Assembly (NCBI RefSeq): GCF_031157525.1
Contig: NZ_JAVIXR010000004.1
Span: forward strand, 124,001-188,000
Reading direction: 5' to 3'
DNA length: 64,000 bases
Source of the DNA: Marinobacter sediminicola
Lineage (GTDB): Bacteria > Pseudomonadota > Gammaproteobacteria > Pseudomonadales > Oleiphilaceae
Part shown: positions 1 to 8,424 of the stretch, piece by piece
How the letters are laid out: the number at the start of each line of letters is the position of its first letter
Position numbering within the stretch: position 1 is the stretch's first letter
Position numbers and translations under genes: made by a program
The notes under the pieces: model-generated
Databases searched by the model: none
Told to the model about the DNA's origin: nothing
What the model saw: only the letters and a program-made list of their open reading frames with translations

Positions 1-612
1 GCTTTGGGCAAACAGAGCGCCCGCCAGGCCAACCAGGCCGTTGGATACGGCAACACCAAGAATAATCATGGCGCCGGTGGCGATGCCTTGGGCGCGGGCC
101 ATTCTGGCGTTAGCTCCGGTGGCGCGCATGGCCAGGCCGGTTTCAGATTTCATGAAGCGCCAGAGAAGAATAAGGGCGACAATAATCACGATCGCAAACA
201 GCAATACCGGCACTTGGTGGTAGGCGATGTCCAGCGAGTACCAAGGGGTGAGTACGGTTTCTTCACCTAGTAGCGCTATGTTTGGCCGCCCCATAACCCG
301 GAGGTTGATGGAGTAGAGGGCAATCATCGTGAGGATGGATGCCAGCAGGTTCAGGATGTTCAGTTTTACGTTGAGTATCGCAGTAACTGCACCGGCGGCC
401 ATGCCGGCAAGGACGGCAGAACCGGTTGCCAGCCAAGGGTTCCAGCCTTCCATAATAAGGACGGCTGCAACGGCTGCGCCAAGGGGGAAGCTGCCATCAA
501 CGGTCAGATCCGGAAAATCGAGTACACGAAAAGAGAGGTAGATACCGAACGCAACCAAGCCATAAATAAGGCCAGTTTCGACTGCGCCGTAAAATGCAAT
601 TTCACTGAGCAT
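1..612 (-). CDS. ABC transporter permease (partial, cut by window edge)
   Basis: Integral membrane permease of an ABC importer of the uncharacterised TrpXY-type family (COG4120-like). Reading leftward from the ATG at 612, the frame stays open for 204 codons to the window edge, so the C-terminus and probably the ATPase gene lie outside. The protein is mostly hydrophobic helices; the N-terminus (MLSEIAFYGAVETGLIYGLV) and a segment reading FRVLDFPDLTVDGSFPLGAA fit branched-chain-like permeases. It lies 69 bases downstream of its binding-protein gene on the same strand, separated by a hairpin with a T run. The substrate cannot be read from the sequence; relatives have been linked to tryptophan or other small amphipathic solutes. 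Confidence 0.85.
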   Translation of the reverse strand, partial: MLSEIAFYGAVETGLIYGLVAFGIYLSFRVLDFPDLTVDGSFPLGAAVAAVLIMEGWNPWLATGSAVLAGMAAGAVTAILNVKLNILNLLASILTMIALYSINLRVMGRPNIALLGEETVLTPWYSLDIAYHQVPVLLFAIVIIVALILLWRFMKSETGLAMRATGANARMARAQGIATGAMIILGVAVSNGLVGLAGALFAQS

Positions 613-633
613 GGGAAAGATTCACTGTGGAAG

Positions 634-669
634 AAAAACGGGCGGGCCCTTTATACAGAACCCGCCCGT
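634..669 (-). terminator. Intrinsic terminator/attenuator between binding protein and permease
   Basis: On the minus strand a 9-bp perfect stem (ACGGGCGGG with CCCGCCCGT, plus-strand 638-646 and 661-669) is followed by five T. It sits after the binding-protein stop and before the permease start, so it would let the binding protein be made in excess over the permease. Confidence 0.7.
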
Positions 670-681
670 GTAAGTCAGGTG

Positions 682-1656
682 TTACTTGCCACTACTAATC
701 ACTTCAGCAGCTTCTGCGAGTACGTCGTCTGGCAGGGTGATGCCCATGCGCTCACCGGCTTCGGGGTTTACAAACAGGTTGAGTTTTTCCATGGTTTCTA
801 CCGGCATGCCAGCTGGCTTTTCACCGTTAAGGATGCGCACAACCATAACGCCGGCCTGGCGGCCGTGGTCGTAGTAATCAAAGCCCAGTGCGGCAACGGC
901 ACCACGGGCAACGGTGGCTGTGTCGGCTGCAAATACCGGGATTTTGGCACGTTCGCCCACAGAGATTACGGCTTCAGCGGCGCTGATCACGGTGTTGTCG
1001 GTGGTCAGGTAAATAGCATCGGCTTTGCCCACCAGGGAGCGCGCTGCACCGAGTACTTCGGAGGTCTTGGTAGCGGCACCTTTAACCAGAGTCAGGCCGC
1101 GGGCTTCAAGGCGCTCTTCAAGCAGTTCAATAAGAGATACTGCGTTGGCTTCACCGGGGTTATATACGGTGCCGATACGCTTGGCATTCGGAACCATGCG
1201 CAGCAGCATGTCGATGTGCTTGTCGATAGGCAGCATGTCGCTTACACCGGTTATGTTCGCACCTGGTTCTTCAGCAGTTTTTACGAGTTTAGCGCCGACC
1301 GGGTCTGTTACGGCTGCAAACACGACCGGAATATTCCGGGCAGCGGCGGCAACAGTTTGTGCAGACGGTGTCGCGATGGCCACGATAACGTCGGTGTTAT
1401 CGCCCACAAATTTACGGGCAATCTGGGAGGCGATAGCGGAGTTACCTTGGGCACTTTCGTGCATGAGTTTGAGGTTTTCACCCTCAATAAAACCCTGTGC
1501 AGCCAGTTCATCTTTCACACCTTGATGAACAGCATCGAGAGCAGGGTGCTCCACAATCTGTGTAATAGCGACAACACGCGGTTCCGCGGCCATTGAAAGA
1601 CTTGTCAGTGCCATTAGTGACGCGCCCAGCAGGGTGCGCAGTGTTTTCTTGGCCAT
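682..1656 (-). CDS. ABC transporter substrate-binding protein (TrpX/COG2984-like)
   Basis: Periplasmic solute-binding protein of the importer whose permease follows. The N-terminus (MAKKTLRTLLGASLMALTSL) is a signal peptide ending near AMAA/EPR. The mature part has the two-lobe pattern of the COG2984 family (VVAITQIVEHPALDAVHQGV at the start; VFAAVTDPVGAKLV and ATGVSD-like segments in the first lobe). A start at 1665 adds three residues, but the GGAG motif would touch that ATG; it lies nine bases from the ATG at 1656, so I chose 1656 (324 residues). The ligand is unknown; homologues bind tryptophan or related compounds. Confidence 0.88.
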   Translation of the reverse strand: MAKKTLRTLLGASLMALTSLSMAAEPRVVAITQIVEHPALDAVHQGVKDELAAQGFIEGENLKLMHESAQGNSAIASQIARKFVGDNTDVIVAIATPSAQTVAAAARNIPVVFAAVTDPVGAKLVKTAEEPGANITGVSDMLPIDKHIDMLLRMVPNAKRIGTVYNPGEANAVSLIELLEERLEARGLTLVKGAATKTSEVLGAARSLVGKADAIYLTTDNTVISAAEAVISVGERAKIPVFAADTATVARGAVAALGFDYYDHGRQAGVMVVRILNGEKPAGMPVETMEKLNLFVNPEAGERMGITLPDDVLAEAAEVISSGK

Positions 1657-1897
1657 ATTGCCCATCTCCGAGGTTTGATACGGTATTTCGAGTTGTTAAG
1701 GTGCGGGAGTTTATCACAGCCTCACCCACTTGTTGTTAGAGCGTGCTAACGTGTTTGCAGTCTGATTCGTTATTCTCCGGTTGAGTTTCTGTTCAGCAGG
1801 CTTGTGTCACGCTTTGGCCCGCCATAATGTGTTGAAATATGCTACTAAAGTCTAAATAATGCCCTTATAAATCAAATAACGTACGTAAGGAAAGTCC

Positions 1898-3565
1898 ATG
1901 CCAACTAAAAATAAATTGCCCCTGGATATGGTCTATCACTGGGAAACGGCTAAATCGAACTCCCTGTATATGACACAGCCCATCGGAGATGGGAAGGTGG
2001 TTGAATACACTTGGGGTAGAGCGGTCGACGAGGCCCGCCGAATGGCGTCGTATTTGAAGTCGCTCAATCTTCCGGAAAAGAGCCGAGTAGGCCTGATTTC
2101 CAAAAACTGCGCGCACTGGATTATGACCGACTGGGCAATCTGGATGGCGGGCCATATTTCCGTGCCTTTGTATCCAACGCTCAACGCTGACACGGTCAAT
2201 TACGTGCTGAATCACGCCGAGTGCGACGTGTTGTTTGTGGGCAAGCTCGACGACTGGGATATGATGAAGCCGGGCGTTCCTGAATCTGTTCGCTGCATTT
2301 CCTTCCCCCTGAGCCCGCCTAATGATTTCGAAACCTGGGATGATATTGTTGCCAAGTACCCGCCGCTGGAAGAAAACGTTCAGCGTGATGCAGACGAGCT
2401 GGCAACCATCGTTTACACCTCCGGTAGTACCGGGCGGCCCAAGGGCGTCATGCTCAGCTTCCGCAATATGGCATACGCGGCGGAAGGTGGTATGGATGTG
2501 CTGCAGGTAGGCCCCAATGAGCGCATGCTGTCTTACTTGCCTCTTGCTCATGTGTTTGAGCGTACGTTTGTTGAGCTTGCATCGCTGTATGCCGGCTTTC
2601 ACCTGTTCTTTGCGGAATCTCTCGACACCTTTGTTGATGATATGAAGCGCGCGCAGCCAACTCTGTTCCTCTCGGTTCCGCGCCTTTGGGTCAGGTTCCA
2701 GCAGGGTGTTCTGCAGAAGCTGCCACAGAAAAAGCTGAATACGCTGCTGAAGATTCCTGTGGTGAACAAGCTGATCAAAAAGAAGGTTCTCACTGGGCTG
2801 GGCCTGGATAAGGTCAAGTTGGCGGGTAGTGGTTCTGCGCCGCTGGCCGGTGATGTGCTGGATTGGTATCGCAACCTTGGCCTGGAGTTACTTGAAGGCT
2901 ACGGCATGTCGGAGAACTTTGCCTATTCCCATATCAACAAGCCTGGGCGCTCCCGCACCGGTTATGTGGGTGAATCCATGCCCGGCGTAGACACCAAGAT
3001 TAGCCAGGAGGGTGAAATTCTGGTGAAGAGCCCGGCCACTATGATGGGTTACTACAAGGATGAGGAAAAATCCAAAGAGGCCTTTACCGAAGACGGATTC
3101 CTGAGAACCGGCGATAAGGGTGAAATTGACGAGATGGGCCGCTTGAAAATTACCGGCCGGATGAAGGAAATCTTCAAGACCAGCAAAGGGAAGTACATTG
3201 CTCCCGCGCCCATTGAAAACAAGTTGATGGCAAACCAGTCTATCGAGCTGGTGTGCGTGTCGGGTGCCAATCAAACCCAGCCCTATGCCATGATTCAACT
3301 GGCGGAAGGCGTTCGGCCCAAGGTAGGCGATGCGAACTTCCGGAAGGAGCTTGAGGCGGAACTGACGGAGCTGGTTGAACGGGTGAACAAAACTGTGGAT
3401 CCCCATGAGCAACTGGCGTTCGTTATTATTGTTAGCGATGAGTGGAGTATCGAAAACAGCTTCCTTACACCAACGTTGAAGCTGAAGCGGAACGTGGTGG
3501 AGGATACTTACGAAGGCAAAGTAAACGAGTGGTATGCGCAGAAGAAGAAGGTAGTTTGGCAGTAA
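1898..3565 (+). CDS. AMP-binding acyl-CoA synthetase-like protein
   Basis: Member of the adenylate-forming ligase superfamily, probably activating a fatty acid to acyl-CoA through an acyl-AMP intermediate. At 555 residues it matches long-chain acyl-CoA synthetases. Visible motifs: the P-loop-like TIVYTSGSTGRPKG near residue 170-183, the YGMSEN motif near 335, the TGD/hinge region LRTGDKGEIDEMGRLKITGR near 405-425 with KGKYIAP after it, and a C-terminal lysine in TPTLKLKRN near 530. The ATG is preceded by AAGGAAAG. The gene is followed by a 9-bp inverted repeat. The exact substrate cannot be told; bacterial long-chain and FAA1-like ligases are both possible. Confidence 0.88.
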   Translation: MPTKNKLPLDMVYHWETAKSNSLYMTQPIGDGKVVEYTWGRAVDEARRMASYLKSLNLPEKSRVGLISKNCAHWIMTDWAIWMAGHISVPLYPTLNADTVNYVLNHAECDVLFVGKLDDWDMMKPGVPESVRCISFPLSPPNDFETWDDIVAKYPPLEENVQRDADELATIVYTSGSTGRPKGVMLSFRNMAYAAEGGMDVLQVGPNERMLSYLPLAHVFERTFVELASLYAGFHLFFAESLDTFVDDMKRAQPTLFLSVPRLWVRFQQGVLQKLPQKKLNTLLKIPVVNKLIKKKVLTGLGLDKVKLAGSGSAPLAGDVLDWYRNLGLELLEGYGMSENFAYSHINKPGRSRTGYVGESMPGVDTKISQEGEILVKSPATMMGYYKDEEKSKEAFTEDGFLRTGDKGEIDEMGRLKITGRMKEIFKTSKGKYIAPAPIENKLMANQSIELVCVSGANQTQPYAMIQLAEGVRPKVGDANFRKELEAELTELVERVNKTVDPHEQLAFVIIVSDEWSIENSFLTPTLKLKRNVVEDTYEGKVNEWYAQKKKVVWQ

Positions 3566-3587
3566 CGCGCAATCCGTTTTGTTTCAA

Positions 3588-3619
3588 ATCAGGCCCGGCT
3601 CACGCTGGGCCTGATGCGT
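3588..3619 (+). terminator. Putative intrinsic terminator after acyl-CoA synthetase
   Basis: A 9-bp perfect inverted repeat (ATCAGGCCC at 3588-3596, GGGCCTGAT at 3607-3615) followed by GCGTTTT. The T run is short, so efficiency is uncertain. Confidence 0.5.
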
Positions 3620-3692
3620 TTTGGAACCGACATTGGTCGCATTGGGAAAGACGAGTGGCGGGCATAGAATTAACTCACATCAGGAGGGGTTT

Positions 3693-4184
3693 ATGGCTCA
3701 GCTTTCCGCGTTCCAACGGCGCATCCATGAGGAAATTCCGCTTTCTCGCGCGCTAGGCATCCAGCTGCATTCATGGGATGGCAGCTCGTTGCTTCTCAGC
3801 GCCCCGCTTGCGCCCAACATCAATCACCAAGGTACGGGTTTTGGTGGTAGCGTTTATTCAGTGGCCGTAACCGCAGCCTGGGGGGTCACGGAGCTTGCGC
3901 TGGCTGATCTCGGGTTGAAGGGGAGTGTGGTGGTGCAAACGGGGAGCATTGATTACCTTGAGCCAGTCACCTCTGACTTCTACGCCATTTGTCGCCTACC
4001 TGGGGATGAAATTCCGGAGCGCTTCAGGAAAAGCCTGGCAAGGCACGGTAAGGGCCGTCTGGATTTGACCACAGAGGTGTTCTGCGGCAAACCTAACCCT
4101 TTGCCCCACGGCGATCCGGTGGCGGTGTTTCAGGGCCGGTTCGTGGTTCAGGACGCCCGATCAAAGATGCCCCCGCAGCTTTGA
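3693..4184 (+). CDS. YiiD C-terminal-type hot-dog thioesterase
   Basis: A 163-residue single-domain protein with the pattern of the YiiD C-terminal/hot-dog thioesterase family: NINHQGTGFGGSVYSVA near residue 45-60, the usual active-site loop, and a later QTGSIDYLEPV strand. It is likely to hydrolyse an acyl-CoA or acyl-ACP thioester in the cytoplasm. A TTG 72 bases upstream is in frame but has no ribosome-binding site; the ATG at 3693 follows CAGGAGGGG, so I chose it. It follows the acyl-CoA synthetase on the same strand, which fits acyl-CoA handling, although a hairpin separates them. The substrate is not known. Confidence 0.82.
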   Translation: MAQLSAFQRRIHEEIPLSRALGIQLHSWDGSSLLLSAPLAPNINHQGTGFGGSVYSVAVTAAWGVTELALADLGLKGSVVVQTGSIDYLEPVTSDFYAICRLPGDEIPERFRKSLARHGKGRLDLTTEVFCGKPNPLPHGDPVAVFQGRFVVQDARSKMPPQL

Positions 4185-4190
4185 GGTGTA

Positions 4191-5879
4191 TCAGGCCATA
4201 GAGCGGGAGTTGGAGATGGATCGGCTCATCAGAATGATGGGAATAATACCGGCCAATACAATAATCAGGGCAGGCAGAGCGCTGTGGTACAGGCGCTCAT
4301 CAGAGGCAAACTGGTACACGTAGGTGGCCAGGGTTTCAAAGTTGAAGGGCCGGAGTATCAGCGTGGCTGGCAGTTCCTTCATGCAGTCCACAAACACCAC
4401 CAGTGCGGCGGTTACAAGGGTGCCGCGCAACATGGGTAGGTGCACCTTTACCAACGTTTTACCCGGGCTGTTGCCCAGTGACCGCGAGGCCATGTCCATA
4501 CTCGGGGTAATCTTCTGCAATGCACTTTCGACGCTGCCGGCGGAGACCGCAAGAAAGCGCACCGTATACGCAAATACGATGGCGAAGGCCGAGCCGCTCA
4601 GCAGCAGGCCGGTGCTCACACCGAAGTAATCCCGCATCAGGCTGTCCAGCCAGTTATCAAAACCCGCCAGGGGCACAATCACACCCACGGCCAGCACGGC
4701 ACCCGGCATGGCGTATCCCAGGCTTGAAAGCCGCATGAGCACCTGCATGCCGCGGGTATTGTGAAGCCTGCGGCTGTACGCAAGGGTTACGCCGATCAAA
4801 AGGGTGGTCAAGGCCGCGGTTCCAGAAAGGAACAGGCTGTTAAATGTGTTGCGCACGAAATCCGGGTTCCAGCTTTCACCAAAATACTCCCATGCATAAA
4901 CACTCAGCGTGACGCCGGGAACGACAAAGCCAAGCACCACTGGCACGGCGCAAACAGCAACGCAGATCAGCTGCCGGGGGAACGACATGGTAAAGCGGCG
5001 AATAGGGTCGCGGTTGTCTCGCGCTGCGAATTGTTGCTGGCGTCGTCGGGAATAGCGTTCAAGGGTGACCAGAATAACAACGAAGATAAGCATGGTGGTG
5101 GCAATTTGCGCGGCGCCGCCCAGGTTGCCCAGGTTCATCCAGGTATCAAACAGGCCAGCGGTGAGCGTTTGTACGGCAAAGAAATCGACGGTGCCAAAGT
5201 CGTTCAGTGTTTCCATTAATACCAGTGAAAGACCTACAGCGACGGCAGGGCGGGCGATGGGTAGAACCACTTTGAAAAAAGTGCTCAACGCTGAATGGCC
5301 AAGGCTGCGGCTAACGGCAAACAGGGAGGGCGACTGTTCCAGAAAGGCGGCACGGGCAAGAAGGTAAACGTATGGGTAAAGCACAAGGCCGATCATTAAC
5401 GTGGCCCCTTCCAGACTGCGAATTTCCGGGAACCAATAATCGGCGGCGCTGGTCCAGCCAAACACATCCCTCAGGGCACCTTGTACCGGGCCGGCATAAT
5501 CCAGAAGGCTGGTGTATACATAGGCGATAACATACGCCGGAACCGCAAACGGCAACAACATCGCCCATTCAAAGAACTTGCGCCCCGGAAATTCGCACAT
5601 GGTGACGGCCCAGGCGGTTGCAAGGCCGATTACCAGAGTAATGGCACCGACACCGGCCATGAGCTTAATGGTGGTTACAAGGTAGCGGGGTAAGGTTGTA
5701 TCCAGCAGGTGTGGCCAGATGTTTTCTTCAGGGAAAAAGGCCAGAAAAATAACGGTGAGAACCGGCAGCGCGACAATGGCAGTGGTGAGTGCAGCACTGA
5801 CCAACCAACGGCGTGAGGTTCGCTTTGCCAGCAAGGGCTGGGTTAGCCCGGGGTTAACGCTGGTCGCGACCTCGCTCAT
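4191..5879 (-). CDS. fbpB: Ferric iron ABC transporter permease
   Basis: Large fused permease (562 residues, about 12 membrane helices) of the FbpB/SfuB family, importing Fe(III) from the periplasmic FbpA-type binding protein encoded upstream. Two copies of the binding-protein-dependent permease domain can be seen, each with an EAA-like loop contacting the ATPase: SLGHSALSTFFKVVLPIARP in the first half (about residue 195) and SLGNSPGKTLVKVHLPMLRG in the second (about 475). AGGAA precedes the ATG. No ATPase gene lies next to it in this window, so a shared or distant FbpC is presumed. It is convergent with the thioesterase gene, six bases apart. Confidence 0.9.
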   Translation of the reverse strand: MSEVATSVNPGLTQPLLAKRTSRRWLVSAALTTAIVALPVLTVIFLAFFPEENIWPHLLDTTLPRYLVTTIKLMAGVGAITLVIGLATAWAVTMCEFPGRKFFEWAMLLPFAVPAYVIAYVYTSLLDYAGPVQGALRDVFGWTSAADYWFPEIRSLEGATLMIGLVLYPYVYLLARAAFLEQSPSLFAVSRSLGHSALSTFFKVVLPIARPAVAVGLSLVLMETLNDFGTVDFFAVQTLTAGLFDTWMNLGNLGGAAQIATTMLIFVVILVTLERYSRRRQQQFAARDNRDPIRRFTMSFPRQLICVAVCAVPVVLGFVVPGVTLSVYAWEYFGESWNPDFVRNTFNSLFLSGTAALTTLLIGVTLAYSRRLHNTRGMQVLMRLSSLGYAMPGAVLAVGVIVPLAGFDNWLDSLMRDYFGVSTGLLLSGSAFAIVFAYTVRFLAVSAGSVESALQKITPSMDMASRSLGNSPGKTLVKVHLPMLRGTLVTAALVVFVDCMKELPATLILRPFNFETLATYVYQFASDERLYHSALPALIIVLAGIIPIILMSRSISNSRSMA

Positions 5880-5980
5880 AGGGTTCCTGTTGGCAATAGG
5901 GAATAGGGTTTAACGTTGAAGGGTAGGGATTGTAGTCAGCTCAAATAGCCGCTGCAATGACTGGTGTCATTTGCCAGGCC

Positions 5981-6019
5981 GATTTAAAGAAATAGCGAGG
6001 GTGGTTGTGCCACCCTCGC
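5981..6019 (-). terminator. Hairpin with T-rich tail between fbpA and fbpB
   Basis: A perfect 10-bp stem (GCGAGGGTGG at 5995-6004, CCACCCTCGC at 6010-6019) with a 5-base loop lies just after the fbpA stop. On the minus strand it is followed by TATTTCTTTAAATC. It probably attenuates read-through into fbpB. Confidence 0.65.
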
Positions 6020-6027
6020 CAAAACGC

Positions 6028-7044
6028 TTACTCGCCGTCGTAATCTACGCGGTCAACCAATTTCACTGCTGCATTGCGCTTGTCTGCAATTTCCTGAAGA
6101 GAAAGGCTGTCTGGGTGGATTTCTCCCCATTCTGCTACCAGGCCAGTGGGTGTTACGTTCGGGTTGGCTGGGTATTCAGTATTCGCCTCAGCGTAGATGC
6201 CCTGGGCTTCCGGAGATGACAGGAACTCCATCAGCTTGATCGCGTTTTCGCGGTTCGGGGTGCTCTTGGTCAAAGAGATACCACTGATGTTGATGTGTGT
6301 TCCACGGCCATCGGCATTAGGGAACACCAACCGAACGGCTTCTGCCGTTGGGCGTTGGCTCTCATCCTGCAGCATGTTGCCGTAGTAATAGCTGTTGCCG
6401 ATAGACACATCGCACACACCTTCCGCGATGGCTTTAATCTGGTCGCGGTCTCCGCCTTGGGGTTTGCGGGCGAGGTTGTCTTTCAGGCCTTTGAGCCAGG
6501 TTTCTGTCTCGGCTTCACCGTGGTGCGCGATCATGGATGAAATCAGAGCAATGTTATAAGGGTGCTTGCCACTGCGGGTACAGATGCGGTTGTCCCACTT
6601 GCTGTCAGCCAACTGCTCGTAGGTTGTGATTTCACCTTCTTCAACGCGCTCTTTCGAGGTGTAAATCAGGCGGGCACGGGTAGTAAGGCCGAACCACTTG
6701 CCTTCGGGGTGGCGAAGGTTTTCGGGAATGTTCTTTTCCAGCACATCGTTGTCCAGGCCTTGAACCAGATCGCGCTCTACCAGTTCGTTAAGGCGTGAAA
6801 TGTCTACGGTCATCACAACGTCTGCCGGGCTGTTGCGGCCCTCGCGCTCCAAGCGCTCAGCCAGGCCCTGCTTTGCAAACACAACATTACTCTTGATGCC
6901 AGTCTCTTGCTCGAATGCGTTCAGCAGCGGCTCAAGGAGATACGCCTGCCGGTATGAGTAGATATTAACTTCACCGTCTGCGGAGGCGGCAAGTGGGAGA
7001 GCTGTAAGGGCGATTGCCGCAGTTGCAGCGAGTTTCATGCGCAT
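6028..7044 (-). CDS. fbpA: Fe(III) ABC transporter periplasmic binding protein
   Basis: Periplasmic ferric-iron binding protein of the FbpA/FutA family (338 residues). The signal peptide MRMKLAATAAIALTALPLAA is followed by DGEVNIYSYRQAYLLEPLL, the usual first strand. Family features seen: FEQETGI, a tyrosine pair SYYYG near residue 215 that provides iron ligands in this family, and a late TPTGLVAEWG stretch. AAGGA lies six bases before the ATG. The gene is first in a two-gene unit with fbpB, separated by a hairpin. A Fur-like sequence lies upstream, which fits iron repression. Confidence 0.92.
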   Translation of the reverse strand: MRMKLAATAAIALTALPLAASADGEVNIYSYRQAYLLEPLLNAFEQETGIKSNVVFAKQGLAERLEREGRNSPADVVMTVDISRLNELVERDLVQGLDNDVLEKNIPENLRHPEGKWFGLTTRARLIYTSKERVEEGEITTYEQLADSKWDNRICTRSGKHPYNIALISSMIAHHGEAETETWLKGLKDNLARKPQGGDRDQIKAIAEGVCDVSIGNSYYYGNMLQDESQRPTAEAVRLVFPNADGRGTHINISGISLTKSTPNRENAIKLMEFLSSPEAQGIYAEANTEYPANPNVTPTGLVAEWGEIHPDSLSLQEIADKRNAAVKLVDRVDYDGE

Positions 7045-7113
7045 AATGCATCCTTAAATGAGTCTGTTTGGGTTCGCATCTGAGTTTGAGATGAGTTGCG
7101 GTCTGTAAACGCC

Positions 7114-7132
7114 AACCATTCTCATTTCTATT
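7114..7132 (-). promoter_or_regulatory. Candidate Fur box upstream of fbpA
   Basis: The minus-strand sequence AATAGAAATGAGAATGGTT resembles the AATGAGAATNATT form of the Fur operator and lies about 70-90 bases before the fbpA start. The match is partial on the right-hand side, so this is an inference from sequence and context. Confidence 0.45.
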
Positions 7133-7190
7133 ACAGGTGTTGTCAATATTCCCTTTGGCGTACTTCTTCAAAATGGTGTTACTCTACGTA

Positions 7191-7220
7191 TTGATACATA
7201 CGAAATATGATTCGTATAAA
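7191..7220 (+). promoter_or_regulatory. Promoter with palindromic operator before the PilZ gene
   Basis: TTGATA (7191-7196) and TATAAA (7215-7220) are 18 bases apart. Between and across them lies a palindrome with perfect 7-bp arms, ATACGAA (7198-7204) and TTCGTAT (7211-7217), six bases apart. This is the position of a classic repressor or activator site. The regulator is not known; the site could also influence the divergent fbpA. Confidence 0.5.
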
Positions 7221-7268
7221 CACATAAAAATCTACAATGTACCGTAGTTAAGCAGTGGATCTTTGTTG

Positions 7269-7547
7269 ATGGCTGTAGATGACCGCAGAATACACTGTCG
7301 CACAGCGATGAGTGCCAAGGTAAAAGTGACCCACGAGCAGCTGGGAGAATTTATATTCTCTACCCGCGATATATCAGATGGTGGTGTGTTCATCGTGGTC
7401 GACACTGAGCCCTTTGCTCCGGAAATGGGCGACAAGGTGAATGTTCAGGTGCAAGGTTTGCCCGTAGAGGCACCGCTGCTGGAAATGGTTGTAGTTCGCA
7501 AAACCATAGATGGATACGGTTTGCAGTTTGATGAAAGCGTAAACTAG
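7269..7547 (+). CDS. Small PilZ domain protein
   Basis: A 92-residue protein consisting of one PilZ domain, the common receptor for the second messenger c-di-GMP. The binding motifs are present: arginines in DDRRIHCR near the N-terminus (RxxxR) and DISDGG near residue 37 (the D/NxSxxG motif). Two TTG codons just upstream are in frame, but the ATG at 7269 is the natural choice, with GTGGA ten bases before it. It sits behind a promoter with a palindromic operator and ahead of an unknown lipoprotein, in the same region as an HD-GYP protein. The output partner is unknown. Confidence 0.82.
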   Translation: MAVDDRRIHCRTAMSAKVKVTHEQLGEFIFSTRDISDGGVFIVVDTEPFAPEMGDKVNVQVQGLPVEAPLLEMVVVRKTIDGYGLQFDESVN

Positions 7548-7602
7548 GACACGCCCGCCGACTGCACCACCACACAGATTCCCTATGTATAGATTAGGTA
7601 TC

Positions 7603-8223
7603 ATGACCGCTTTCCGATTTAACACCTCTATTAGTGGTACTGCTGGCATTGCGCGCTTGTTGGTTGTCGCCGGGTTGCTGGTGACGCAGGCTGGCTGTGC
7701 TACTTATTACTCCCATTACGCGATGTTTCCTGCTGAAAATTCGAAAGGAGAGCCGCGTACTGTCCGGCTATCCTGGGACACTGCGGAATACCCCGGTTGG
7801 TGGTTTGTATCCGATCGCGCCACGCCTTTAACTGTCGAAACCCAGTGTAGTGAGCGAGTTTGGAAACTTTATGATGCGAGCCATGCTGAGGCAGAAGGCT
7901 GTGGCCAGGGTATCCGGGCCTGCGGGCAGCCCGGGCAGGACCGACTGGTAGAAAGCAGGCGGCCAGCGGGTGCGGACGATCAGTGTATGTCGGTGAGATC
8001 TTCGGATTCGGAAGCAAGAATTGCAGATATCCCCGGCCGGTTGGAGCTTGTCGTAGCCTGTGAGCCGGTTTCTCCGGTGAGGGGCGAAGGCAAGGAGGCG
8101 GTGAATGTTGATTACATTCGCGCATCGACGGTGCCTTATACTGTCTACTCTCGCAAAGCCCCAAGGGGTGCGTTCAATGCGCGCCCTCCAAAGTTTGAAC
8201 GCTCGGTATGCGATGCCGAGTGA
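7603..8223 (+). CDS. Unrecognised putative lipoprotein
   Basis: A 206-residue protein that I do not recognise. The N-terminus has a long hydrophobic signal (RLLVVAGLLVTQ) ending in AGC, so it may be a lipoprotein, although Gln at the third position before the cysteine is not standard. The mature part has several cysteines (TQCSE, EGCGQGIRACG, DQCMS, VACEP, SVCDAE), which suggests disulphide bonds in the periplasm or outer envelope. A start at 7585 would add six residues and neither start has a strong ribosome-binding site; an AGG lies before 7603. It follows the PilZ gene by about 55 bases and may share its promoter. Function unknown. Confidence 0.65.
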   Translation: MTAFRFNTSISGTAGIARLLVVAGLLVTQAGCATYYSHYAMFPAENSKGEPRTVRLSWDTAEYPGWWFVSDRATPLTVETQCSERVWKLYDASHAEAEGCGQGIRACGQPGQDRLVESRRPAGADDQCMSVRSSDSEARIADIPGRLELVVACEPVSPVRGEGKEAVNVDYIRASTVPYTVYSRKAPRGAFNARPPKFERSVCDAE

Positions 8224-8424
8224 TCGGCATTTGGATTTAGTGACATGGCGAGGGTAAGCACTGTGATGTTTGTCACGGTATTACACTCTGTTTCCGGCCG
8301 AATACAGTCGTTACTGTTTGTGTTGTTGTCGTTACTTTAAGCTACCAAGTTGTAATGGACTATTCCCTTTCTTCGGTTGAAAATAGTAGCAATCAAAGAA
8401 GTATTTGGCTCAAGGAGTGACGCG

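Noticed and set aside
679-1596. 305-codon open frame on the plus strand opposite the substrate-binding gene
   Set aside because: It mirrors a clear family member on the minus strand, has cysteine/histidine/glycine-rich composition typical of antisense frames, and no ribosome-binding site.
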